A model generated the notes under the pieces. It saw only the letters and a program-made list of their open reading frames with translations, did not search any database and was not told where the DNA came from. A program made the translations under genes and the position numbers. DNA of 9,126 bases from an uncultured bacterium (GTDB lineage: Bacteria; Patescibacteriota; Microgenomatia; UBA1406; GWC2-37-13): positions 1-9,126 of the forward strand of contig CALESU010000132.1 in NCBI GenBank assembly GCA_937914905.1, read 5' to 3'. This document shows positions 1 to 5,295 of this stretch, piece by piece (positions within the stretch are counted from its first letter, which is position 1; the number at the start of each line of letters is the position of its first letter).

Positions 1-64
1 ATAAATACCAGTTAGTTGAAAAAGAAGTATTTTCGTATGTACTCTGGGGGGGTATAGTATTGCC

Positions 65-251
65 GACACTGATTCACTGCAATATCTAATCCCAAGGGTC
101 AACTTACGAAAGAACGGTTTGAAAAGGTGTCGACACGTGTCTTAGGAGCAAACATAGAGGCAATCCGTTGAGGGAACTTCCATTAAGTGAGTAAAAATAT
201 GAGACTGTGAATCGTCGACACAAATTCTTTGCAAGAATAGTGTCAATTTTT
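65..251 (+). ncRNA. Candidate small structured RNA, identity unknown
   Basis: GATTCAC at 71-77 is the exact reverse complement of GTGAATC at 207-213 and could close a domain of about 140 nt. Inside, AACGG (113-117) can pair with CCGTT (165-169) and GTTTG (117-121) with CAAAC (149-153), sharing G117. The overlapping palindromes GTGTCGACAC (127-136) and GACACGTGTC (132-141) sit at the tip. A terminator-like hairpin follows at 217-251. A TATAGT -10-like hexamer lies at 53-58, which would start RNA near 65, but I see no good -35. It does not match tmRNA, RNase P, SRP or tRNA hallmarks. It could also be a chance fold or the 3' end of something left of the window. Confidence 0.25.
217..251 (+). terminator. 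Hairpin plus T5, probable intrinsic terminator
   Basis: GACAC (217-221) pairs with GTGTC (240-244), and ATTCTT (224-229) pairs with AAGAAT (233-238) around a TGC loop. The internal mismatch is AA opposite A. TTTTT follows at 247-251 after AA. That is 11 base pairs and a short U tract, which fits termination of a rightward transcript coming from 1-216. The inner helix is AU-rich, so strength is uncertain. Confidence 0.45.
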
Positions 252-716
252 AGGATAAATGATAGGTCATTTGTTTTTGAAGAGCATATATGGGGCGTTT
301 TTGGATGTCATGCCCTCTAAAAAATGCCATTTTCCAAGTAAAGATTCCGCGCGTTATGGAGAGAAGACAAAAAAGGGCGTTTTGGCAAAATACAAATTCT
401 TCTGCTAAATAGATATGGGAAATGCACGGACCGTATAAAGGCGATAAATGAGAATAATGGAAAATATCAAGAAGAACAACTTTTGGTTTAGGTTATTGCA
501 GAGGGATGAAAAAGAGTAAGTCAAACGTTAATACTTCTTTTATCCATTTTAATAGCGAAAAACAACGCCGGGAAATAATAGGATAGTTTTAATAGATAGC
601 CTGTTGTAACAATATGTCACTTTTATTAAAGCTCTGCAAGGCTACAAAAGTTATTATCAGTTAAATAATTATACGAGTTATTAATTATTACTTATTTACT
701 GCTATCTTGATCGTAT

Positions 717-743
717 TGATAGGCTATAGAGAGCCATTTATCA
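717..743 (-). terminator. Hairpin across the fmt stop codon, weak terminator candidate
   Basis: On the leftward strand, TGATA/TATCA and GGCT/AGCC form a two-part stem with a three-base bulge (AAT) and a six-base loop, spanning the fmt TGA stop. No T tract follows leftward, so it is not a classical intrinsic terminator. It may stabilise the fmt mRNA 3' end, or the end may be Rho-dependent. Low confidence. Confidence 0.2.
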
Positions 744-1721
744 CTTTTGCTGAAAATAATTATAAGCTTTGCAAAAAACGTTAAATTCGACCGGTTTTTT
801 ACCCTCGAGTTGTACTGTTTGGATAAATGGCGACCCTTCCTTATCTTCAAAAGAGATTTTTAACAGTTTCAGTCTTTTGATTTTTCCTGCGATTTGTACA
901 GAAGTCCATAGTCCTGGCCAAGGCATAAGGGCTCGAAACAAAGACTGTAATGTGCTTCGGGAGGAGCGTGTTTGTTTTACATGAATGTTATTTTTTGCAA
1001 AATATCTTTGAAAGATACCAGGTAACTCATTTTCACTTATCTGCTTGTTACAGAGGGCTTTTTGTATAAATACTTCTTCTATAAAGCCATCTTCTCGTGA
1101 CAGCAGGGGCGTGTAAGTTGCATGTGCATGGTGTTGGGGTCGGGGAGTGAGAATGCCCGAAGAAAGACTTTCCAGAGACGTTTGGATTTGTTCTCCTGCA
1201 AGCATGATCAATCTCTCTTCAATATCTTCTCGAAGCTCATTTGGGTTGATTTGAATTTCATTTTGAGCGAGAATATCGCCTTCATCCATTTGAGCATTCA
1301 TTTGGATAAGCGTTGTACCCGTGGCAACGTCTCCCAGAATAATGGGAAAAACAGTAGGTGTCGGGCCGCGATAACGGGGGAGTAATGAAGGGTGTACATT
1401 CCAAAAACCGTGCTTAACCTGGCTTAACAGGTCTTGTGAGAGTATTTTGCCATATGCAAATACAATACAAAGGTCAATAGCACGCCCAGAGAGCTCCTGC
1501 CTTAAGCGCTTACTGTTTACGGAGTTCAAGGGCTCGTCAAATACATCTATATCATGTTCTAGCCCCACTATCTTAACAGGAGTAGGCTCGACTTTAAGGT
1601 GATGGCCCACGGGCTTATCTTGTTGGGTTGCGATGAAAGAGATGGGTAATTGATACTGATCAAGCAAGTTGCGCAGGAGTTTAGCTGAGAGCACGGGGCT
1701 TCCAAAATAAGCGATATGCAT
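741..1721 (-). CDS. fmt: Methionyl-tRNA formyltransferase
   Basis: Transfers the formyl group of 10-formyl-tetrahydrofolate to Met-tRNA(fMet) in the cytoplasm, making the initiator tRNA for bacterial translation. The protein is 326 aa, close to the family norm of about 310-320. The N-terminal formyltransferase domain covers roughly residues 1-190. It shows the start MHIAYFGSP, the folate-site pattern TQQDKPVG (32-39), the signature NVHPSLLPRYRGP (108-120) and MDEGD (145-149). The expected catalytic trio is Asn108, His110 and Asp146. The C-terminal tRNA-binding domain (about 205-320) is present, with YTPLLSREDG and RALMPWPG recognisable. The ATG at 1721 aligns with the family N terminus. It starts 3 bases after the stop of the upstream envelope gene, so the two are probably cotranscribed. 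No SD precedes it. Identification is secure. Confidence 0.97.
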   Translation of the reverse strand: MHIAYFGSPVLSAKLLRNLLDQYQLPISFIATQQDKPVGHHLKVEPTPVKIVGLEHDIDVFDEPLNSVNSKRLRQELSGRAIDLCIVFAYGKILSQDLLSQVKHGFWNVHPSLLPRYRGPTPTVFPIILGDVATGTTLIQMNAQMDEGDILAQNEIQINPNELREDIEERLIMLAGEQIQTSLESLSSGILTPRPQHHAHATYTPLLSREDGFIEEVFIQKALCNKQISENELPGIFQRYFAKNNIHVKQTRSSRSTLQSLFRALMPWPGLWTSVQIAGKIKRLKLLKISFEDKEGSPFIQTVQLEGKKPVEFNVFCKAYNYFQQK

Positions 1722-1724
1722 GGA

Positions 1725-2243
1725 TTAGGGGAGAAATTGTATTGTACGTTCGACGAGCGCTTCAAGCTCAGACGAAATCACCAGAGTGACAGGAGTTGAT
1801 CTGCGCGGATGCAAAAAGGAGACCATTATAGAGCCATCAGATTTTGTGAGGCTCCCCTTATACTCTTTTCCATTGAGGGGAATGAGGACCGTTGTGGTGG
1901 CGCTCGACTCCTCTAAAGGGGAAAGAGAAGCCCCGCAACCAAACTCAAACAGCGAGCGATTTGTGGGATCTTTGACAGAGGCAGACTGCGTGCCTGTTGC
2001 AGAAATAGTGTAGTCCGCGGGGTAGACAAATGAGAGGGCGCATGCGTTGCTCGTGAACACGTCATACGAGCGGGGAGCTTGCGATGGAGAAGGTGGAGGG
2101 GTTGGCGTGGGGAATGTCTTGACGATCTCTTCAATCGCTTTATCTGTTAGCTGCACGCGCTTTCCATACTGAACTCCCAGAAGAAATGAGAGAGAGATAA
2201 TCAAGAGTGCGAGCAGAATAAATGGTCCTTTTTTGTGCTGCAT
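1725..2243 (-). CDS. Membrane-anchored envelope protein of unknown function
   Basis: I do not recognise a family. From the ATG at 2243 the protein is 172 aa. A short basic start (MQHKKG) is followed by one hydrophobic segment (about 7-24), a charged helix (about 28-45), and a Pro/Thr/Ser linker beginning PTPTPPPSPSQAP. The remaining ~115 residues look like a small beta-rich domain, presumably outside the cell. Two cysteines (in NACAL and FGCGA) could form a disulfide. A GTG at 2297 would add 18 residues ahead of the membrane segment, but these look like leader sequence containing two hairpins, so I prefer 2243. Neither start has a strong SD. It is followed by fmt after 3 bases. A TACAAT -10-like box on this strand (2302-2307) could start its mRNA near 2294, but the -35 is poor. 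Confidence 0.8.
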   Translation of the reverse strand: MQHKKGPFILLALLIISLSFLLGVQYGKRVQLTDKAIEEIVKTFPTPTPPPSPSQAPRSYDVFTSNACALSFVYPADYTISATGTQSASVKDPTNRSLFEFGCGASLSPLEESSATTTVLIPLNGKEYKGSLTKSDGSIMVSFLHPRRSTPVTLVISSELEALVERTIQFLP

Positions 2244-2259
2244 GGTGGTATAAAAATAC

Positions 2260-2289
2260 GGGAGAATTCTCCTTGTCCCTGTCGGGACA
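2260..2289. promoter_or_regulatory. Two tandem palindromes in the leader of the leftward gene pair
   Basis: GGAGAATTCTCC at 2261-2272 is a perfect 12-base palindrome. One base later, TGTCCC (2274-2279) and GGGACA (2284-2289) form a perfect 6-bp inverted repeat around TGTC. Both lie between the probable leftward start of transcription (about 2294) and the ATG at 2243. They could be operator half-site pairs or two adjacent RNA hairpins in the 5' leader of the envelope gene-fmt mRNA. Neither has a following T run. Confidence 0.4.
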
Positions 2290-2316
2290 TTCCGCACCCT
2301 TATTGTATACTATCTA

Positions 2317-2345
2317 TTGACAAAATATCGAGACATGTGTATAGT
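2317..2345 (+). promoter_or_regulatory. Strong sigma70-type promoter facing rho
   Basis: TTGACA at 2317-2322 is a perfect -35. The spacer is exactly 17 bases, and TATAGT at 2340-2345 matches the -10 consensus at five of six positions. Transcription should start near 2351-2353, exactly where the long self-complementary region begins. It lies 337 bases before the rho ATG, so it drives either a separate RNA or a long rho leader. Confidence 0.75.
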
Positions 2346-2350
2346 AATGA

Positions 2351-2533
2351 TGATCCTCCAAATGAAATATCAAATTGAAATCTTTTTTGAACAAGCAATT
2401 TCTAGGGTAATCCGTCGATGAGGATCGAACGGCTATCAAGCGCTGTTTTCCGGGCAAACGTAAGTCTGCAGGAGCGCGCTCACCCATTAAACTAGAAAAA
2501 AAGATTCACACAAGAATTTCATACGGAGGATTA
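2351..2533 (+). ncRNA. Long structured RNA or rho leader element, apparently novel
   Basis: The two ends pair over their whole length on the rightward strand. TGATCCTCC (2351-2359) pairs with GGAGGATTA (2525-2533), with one G-U pair. ATGAAAT (2362-2368) pairs with ATTTCAT (2516-2522) across a 2x2 loop. After a 7x7 internal loop, TGAA-A-TCTTTTTT (2376-2388, one bulged A) pairs with AAAAAAGATTCA (2497-2508). TCTAG (2401-2405) then pairs with CTAGA (2492-2496). The head (about 2405-2485) is GC-rich in AT-rich surroundings. It contains a hairpin CCGTCGAT/ATCG-A-ACGG (2412-2432, one bulged A, GAGG loop) and the palindrome GAGCGCGCTC (2472-2481). GGT (2406-2408) and ACC (2482-2484) can close it. 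The outer G-U pair would be A-C on the other strand, which favours this strand. Size and rod shape recall 6S RNA, but no hallmark of 6S, SRP, tmRNA or a known riboswitch is visible. No U-rich terminator follows. Confidence 0.55.
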
Positions 2534-2542
2534 TTTAGTTGT

Positions 2543-2563
2543 ATGATACTACTTAGGGAGTAA
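2543..2563 (+). CDS. Possible six-codon leader ORF (MILLRE)
   Basis: ATG at 2543 and TAA at 2561-2563 enclose six codons. GGAGGA at 2525-2530 is one of the few SD-like sequences in the window and stands 12 bases before the ATG, longer than ideal. In the fold above, GGAGG is fully paired with CCTCC (2355-2359), so the site would be hidden when the RNA is closed. The TAA shares its last A with the next ATG (TAATG). It is too short to judge by codon use; position is the only evidence. Confidence 0.15.
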   Translation: MILLRE

Positions 2564-2685
2564 TGTTTGAACTTCTGTATTTTAGCCTTAAGAATAGTCA
2601 ATCGTTTTTTTACGACAATTGGTACAGTATCACCATTCTCATAACCAACGCTAGTTTTCCATTATTATTTTATTTTTCTTTATGA
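2563..2685 (+). CDS. Possible 40-aa rho leader peptide
   Basis: An uninterrupted 40-codon ORF begins with ATG at 2563 and ends with TGA at 2683-2685, overlapping the rho ATG as ATGA. The product starts MFELLYFSLKNSQ and ends FPLLFYFSL; it is rich in Phe, Leu, Tyr and Ser, with a hydrophobic second half. AGGGAG (2555-2560) precedes the ATG by only two bases, which is tight for an SD, so initiation may rely on the preceding TAATG overlap. Since rho has no SD of its own, coupled reinitiation from this ORF is attractive. AT-rich DNA could yield such an ORF by chance. E. coli rho also has a small upstream leader ORF, rhoL, but I see no sequence link. Confidence 0.3.
   Translation: MFELLYFSLKNSQSFFYDNWYSITILITNASFPLLFYFSL
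2620..2628 (+). promoter_or_regulatory. Possible proximal rho promoter (extended -10)
   Basis: TTGGTACAGT contains TGG directly before TACAGT (2623-2628), an extended -10 arrangement nearly identical to the TGGTACAAT before csoR. No convincing -35 is found, as is common for extended -10 promoters. A start near 2635 would give a 47-base rho leader without the structured region and would skip the start of the 40-aa ORF. Confidence 0.3.
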
Positions 2686-3992
2686 CATCTTCTGATAAGA
2701 CTGCTTATCAAGACAATCCCCAAGATGAACTTGGAGGAACTCTCGACGTATCTTCTATGCTCGACACTTATGTCGAAAAACCGATAGAAAAAATTATTCG
2801 TCCCAATGAATCGCATCTCCCCAATGAACCTCAAGGACCCAAAGAGCCCATGAGTGACAAATTAAAAGAAGATTTAAAGTCAAGCTATGAGGCAGATGGT
2901 ATTCTTGACGTCACCTATGGAGGATACGGATTTTTACGAAAAGATTACTCTGTCAATCCCGATGAAGATATTTACGTGTCAACATCTCAAATTAGAAGGT
3001 TTTGGCTCAGAAGAGGAGATCATGTAAAAGGCTTGGCTCGACCACCGAAAGATGGAGAGCGATTTCATAGCATGCTTCTCATAAAAGAAATCAATGGCAA
3101 GGAGTTGACCGAAGAAGAGAGTCGTCAGCGACACAAATTTGACTCGCTCACTTCTCTTCATCCATCTCGTCATCTTCGTCTGGAAACAGAGCAAGACTTA
3201 TTGTCCACACGCATCATTGATCTTATTGCGCCTATTGGCTTTGGTCAGCGCGCACTTATTGTTTCTCAGCCTAAAGCAGGGAAAACAACCTTTTTACGAG
3301 ATATCGCAAAGGCTGTTGCCATCAATCACCCCAAAGTGCACATGATTGCAATCCTCATTGGCGAAAGGCCCGAGGAAGTGACTGAAATTAAAAGATCTAT
3401 TGTGGGAGAGGTTGCGGCATCTCATTTTGACGAAACAGCACGTCAACAGACAAAAGTTGCCAACCTTGCGCTCGAACGAGCAAAACGCTTGGTAGAGATG
3501 GGAGAGGATGTAGTTATTCTCCTTGACTCTATCACACGCCTTGCACGAGCTTTTAATATGAGTATTACCAACTCAGGAAGAACACTCTCCGGAGGCTTTG
3601 ATCCCCAGGCACTGTATCCTGCTAAGAAATTTCTTGGCGCAGCACGCAACTGTGAAGAAGGAGGAAGTCTCACCATAATTGGAACAGCACTTGTGGGGAC
3701 AGAATCCCGGATGGATGACCTTATCTACGAAGAATTGAAGGGTACCGGAAACCTTGAGATTCATTTAGACCGAAAGTTTGCCGAAAAACGCATTTACCCA
3801 GCAGTTGATATTACGAAGTCGGGAACTCGGCATGAAGAACTTCTCTTTGATGCAGAGACCTTGAAAAGAGTAACGACATTAAGACGCATGATGGCGCTCA
3901 GAACATCTGAAGAGGGTCTCATGGCTTTTATCGACAAGCTGCCAAAGACCAAATCAAACAAAGATTTTTTGGAGACCTTACACAAGGGCTAA
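2682..3992 (+). CDS. rho: Transcription termination factor Rho
   Basis: Ring-shaped hexameric RNA/DNA helicase that loads on untranslated RNA and uses ATP to end transcription. Length is 436 aa. The cold-shock-like RNA-binding domain spans about 71-138 (GILDVTYGGYGFLR, DIYVSTSQIRRFWLR, RPPKDGER). The RecA-like ATPase has Walker A PKAGKTT (197-203), the catalytic-Glu motif GERPEEV (227-233), Walker B VVILLD (277-282), a Q-loop region SGRTLSGG, and RNCEEGGS plus KGTGN in the R-loop and subunit-contact areas. The first ~65 residues are acidic, Pro/Asn-rich and probably disordered; the helical N-terminal domain of typical Rho is not recognisable. Gly227 replaces the Asp that opens the DERPEEV motif of E. 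coli Rho. The ATG at 2682 has no SD and overlaps the stop of an upstream 40-codon ORF. No intrinsic terminator follows. csoR starts 45 bases downstream with its own promoter. Confidence 0.97.
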   Translation: MTSSDKTAYQDNPQDELGGTLDVSSMLDTYVEKPIEKIIRPNESHLPNEPQGPKEPMSDKLKEDLKSSYEADGILDVTYGGYGFLRKDYSVNPDEDIYVSTSQIRRFWLRRGDHVKGLARPPKDGERFHSMLLIKEINGKELTEEESRQRHKFDSLTSLHPSRHLRLETEQDLLSTRIIDLIAPIGFGQRALIVSQPKAGKTTFLRDIAKAVAINHPKVHMIAILIGERPEEVTEIKRSIVGEVAASHFDETARQQTKVANLALERAKRLVEMGEDVVILLDSITRLARAFNMSITNSGRTLSGGFDPQALYPAKKFLGAARNCEEGGSLTIIGTALVGTESRMDDLIYEELKGTGNLEIHLDRKFAEKRIYPAVDITKSGTRHEELLFDAETLKRVTTLRRMMALRTSEEGLMAFIDKLPKTKSNKDFLETLHKG

Positions 3993-4000
3993 TCAAAGAA

Positions 4001-4032
4001 TGGTACAATGAGGTGTTGCTAGTTTGAAACAC
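4001..4032 (+). promoter_or_regulatory. Extended -10 promoter and possible operator before csoR
   Basis: TGGTACAAT at 4001-4009 is an extended -10 (TGn plus TACAAT), with no clear -35. Transcription would start near 4016, 22 bases before the csoR ATG. The inverted repeat GTGTT (4013-4017) and AACAC (4028-4032), ten bases apart, straddles the likely start, with a GTTTGAAAC near-palindrome inside (4022-4030). This is a plausible self-operator for the adjacent regulator. It differs from the GC-rich operators of copper-type CsoR. Confidence 0.4.
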
Positions 4033-4037
4033 ATCAT

Positions 4038-4268
4038 ATGAGCGGGGTTGACATGCGAGTGAGTAGAATTTTGGGACAGGTCAAAGGTATTCAGAAAATG
4101 GTGAAGGAAGATAGGGATTGTGTGGAAATCTTGCAACAGATTTCTGCAGTAAAAAAGGCTATAGATGGCCTTACTTCAGAGATTGTAACCCAGTACTTTG
4201 ACGCGATTGTTCCCGAAGAGAAAAAAGCGGAAGTACAGAAAATGATAGATCGGACCGTCAATGTATAA
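4038..4268 (+). CDS. CsoR/DUF156-family transcriptional repressor lacking copper ligands
   Basis: A small all-helical DNA-binding regulator of the CsoR/RcnR/CstR/FrmR family, 76 aa, near the short end for the family. Diagnostic sequence: RVSRILGQVKGIQKMV (7-22) then DRDCVEILQQISAVKKAI (25-42), matching the family's R-RIEGQVRGI and CVDIL-QISAV blocks. Family members work as homotetramers that leave DNA when metals or reactive thiol species bind. Cys28 matches the first ligand (Cys36 of M. tuberculosis CsoR). By ungapped alignment, the His61 and Cys65 positions are Tyr53 and Ile57, so the Cu(I) trio is absent. The second Cys needed for CstR-type persulfide sensing is also gone. trxB starts 12 bases downstream, so they are almost surely cotranscribed; I infer regulation of trxB and possibly the genes beyond. 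No SD. M6 (4053) is an alternative start. Confidence 0.88.
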   Translation: MSGVDMRVSRILGQVKGIQKMVKEDRDCVEILQQISAVKKAIDGLTSEIVTQYFDAIVPEEKKAEVQKMIDRTVNV

Positions 4269-4280
4269 GTTGATCATTCT

Positions 4281-5270
4281 ATGAATCCAGTACTTAAGGT
4301 AGTTATTATCGGCGGAGGACCATCGGGCTTGAGTGCTGCTGTTTATAACGCACGAGCCGGGCTCGCTCCCCTTGTTCTTGCCGGATCTCCTCCCGGAGGA
4401 CAGCTCATGCTTACCACAGAGGTTGAGAACTTTCCCGGATACAAGAGTATTCTCGGGCCCGAACTGGTGCAAACACTGCGAGATCAAGCTCTTTCGTTTG
4501 GCGCGCAGATAAAAGATCAAAACGTAGTTTCTATTGACGTTACTTCTCGTCCCTTTCACATTCATACATCAAATGAAGAATATAGTGCAGAGTCCGTGAT
4601 CATTACAACAGGAGCAAAAGCACTCTGGCTTGGTCTTGAGTCCGAGGAGAGGCTCCGCGGAAAAGGAGTGTCAGCATGCGCTACATGCGATGGATTTTTT
4701 TTCAAAAATAAGACTGTGGCTGTAGTAGGAGGCGGAGATACCGCACTTGAAGAGGCGCAAACATTGAGTCGCTTTGCTAATATTGTTTACCTTTTGCATC
4801 GTCGATCCGAGTTGAGAGCCTCAAAAATAATGCAACAGCGTATTTTCGATAACAAACACATAAAGGTGATGTGGAATGTCGAAATTGCGGAGATTCTGGG
4901 GGATATGAAAGTAGAAGGAGTTCGTTTGAAAGGAACTCTTGATCCTTTTGCAGAAACCCAATTAAAGCTAGATGGAGTTTTTGTAGCAATAGGACATAAG
5001 CCAGACACCTCGGTATTTGCAGAAGGAATTCAGCTTGATGAAAAAGGATACATTCTCACCGGAGCTTCGCATGCTCTTGCCATGGCTCATACTCAAACCT
5101 TTGAAAAAACATCCTCATTCAACTTTAACTATCCATCAATGACATCAGTCCCGGGCATTTTTGCTGCAGGAGATTGTGTAGACCTTTTTTATCGACAAGC
5201 AAGTACTGCAGCGGGGATGGGCGTGGGGGCCTCTCTCGATGCTGAGCGATGGCTTATCCACGAGTCTTAA
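4281..5270 (+). CDS. trxB: Thioredoxin reductase (NADPH)
   Basis: FAD-dependent cytoplasmic enzyme that passes electrons from NADPH to thioredoxin through an active-site disulfide. Length 329 aa, slightly above the usual 305-320. Seen in order: FAD dinucleotide fold GGGPSG (11-16); GGQLMLTTEVENFPG (39-53), typical of low-molecular-weight TrxB; redox-active CATC (Cys133, Cys136) in ACATCDGFFF; NADPH fold GGGDTA (150-155) with HRRSELRA (173-180), whose arginines mark NADPH preference; and the second FAD motif PGIFAAGDC (291-299). About 20 extra residues (around 262-283) lie before that motif compared with common TrxB. Thioredoxin is not in the window. It sits 12 bases after csoR and 25 before gdhA. 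No SD; its start context CATTCTATGAATC is shared with gdhA. Confidence 0.95.
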   Translation: MNPVLKVVIIGGGPSGLSAAVYNARAGLAPLVLAGSPPGGQLMLTTEVENFPGYKSILGPELVQTLRDQALSFGAQIKDQNVVSIDVTSRPFHIHTSNEEYSAESVIITTGAKALWLGLESEERLRGKGVSACATCDGFFFKNKTVAVVGGGDTALEEAQTLSRFANIVYLLHRRSELRASKIMQQRIFDNKHIKVMWNVEIAEILGDMKVEGVRLKGTLDPFAETQLKLDGVFVAIGHKPDTSVFAEGIQLDEKGYILTGASHALAMAHTQTFEKTSSFNFNYPSMTSVPGIFAAGDCVDLFYRQASTAAGMGVGASLDAERWLIHES

Positions 5271-5295
5271 ACCATTAGAACTTTTTTACCATTCT

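Larger units (their letters stand above)
1..740. other. Intergenic stretch without a recognisable protein gene
   Basis: No ORF with credible protein character is seen on either strand. The left end (about 65-251) has paired segments and a terminator-like hairpin, listed separately. A run of seven G lies at 46-52. An imperfect direct repeat, GGGCGTTTTTGG (293-304) and GGGCGTTTTGG (375-385), is separated by about 70 bases and has no clear meaning. From about 390 to 716 the sequence is very AT-rich and I see no conserved RNA signature, tRNA, or array. It may hold the 3' tail of the fmt transcript, which enters from the right, or decayed DNA that cannot be recognised by eye. Confidence 0.6.

Noticed and set aside
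293..385. Direct repeats as a CRISPR array or attachment site
   Set aside because: Only two imperfect 11-12 base copies, with no regular spacing or neighbouring integrase or cas gene; the PaaX-like protein has a Cas2-like fold but is not evidence for CRISPR.
448..519. 23-aa ORF on the rightward strand
   Set aside because: Short ORF without an SD, promoter or recognisable product in featureless AT-rich DNA.
1122..1385. ORFs overlapping fmt, rho and gdhA on opposite strands
   Set aside because: They lie wholly within well-identified genes and show no domain character; they are frame shadows.
2244..2297. GTG start at 2297 for the envelope protein
   Set aside because: It would add 18 residues before the membrane segment, and that DNA carries two perfect palindromes typical of a leader rather than coding sequence.
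2399..2435. Guanidine (ykkC) riboswitch or hammerhead-like core
   Set aside because: CTAGGGT recalls ykkC and CGATGAGG recalls a hammerhead core, but the other conserved blocks (GGTCCGAGAG, or CTGATGA with CGAAA and a stem II) are missing.
2399..2498. Possible tRNA gene on the leftward strand
   Set aside because: A D-arm-like TAGTTTAATGG and a T-loop-like GTTCGATCC occur in the right order, but no T-stem, no 7-bp acceptor at the right positions and no anticodon arm with a 7-base loop can be drawn. The same bases fit the larger rightward fold.
3993..4037. Intrinsic terminator after rho
   Set aside because: No GC-rich hairpin with a T run; the inverted repeat GTGTT/AACAC has a ten-base spacer and sits at the csoR promoter, so it reads better as an operator.
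5239..5295. Upstream ATG for glutamate dehydrogenase
   Set aside because: It overlaps the end of trxB, and the added residues have no match to the GDH N terminus; the ATG at 5296 gives normal family length.
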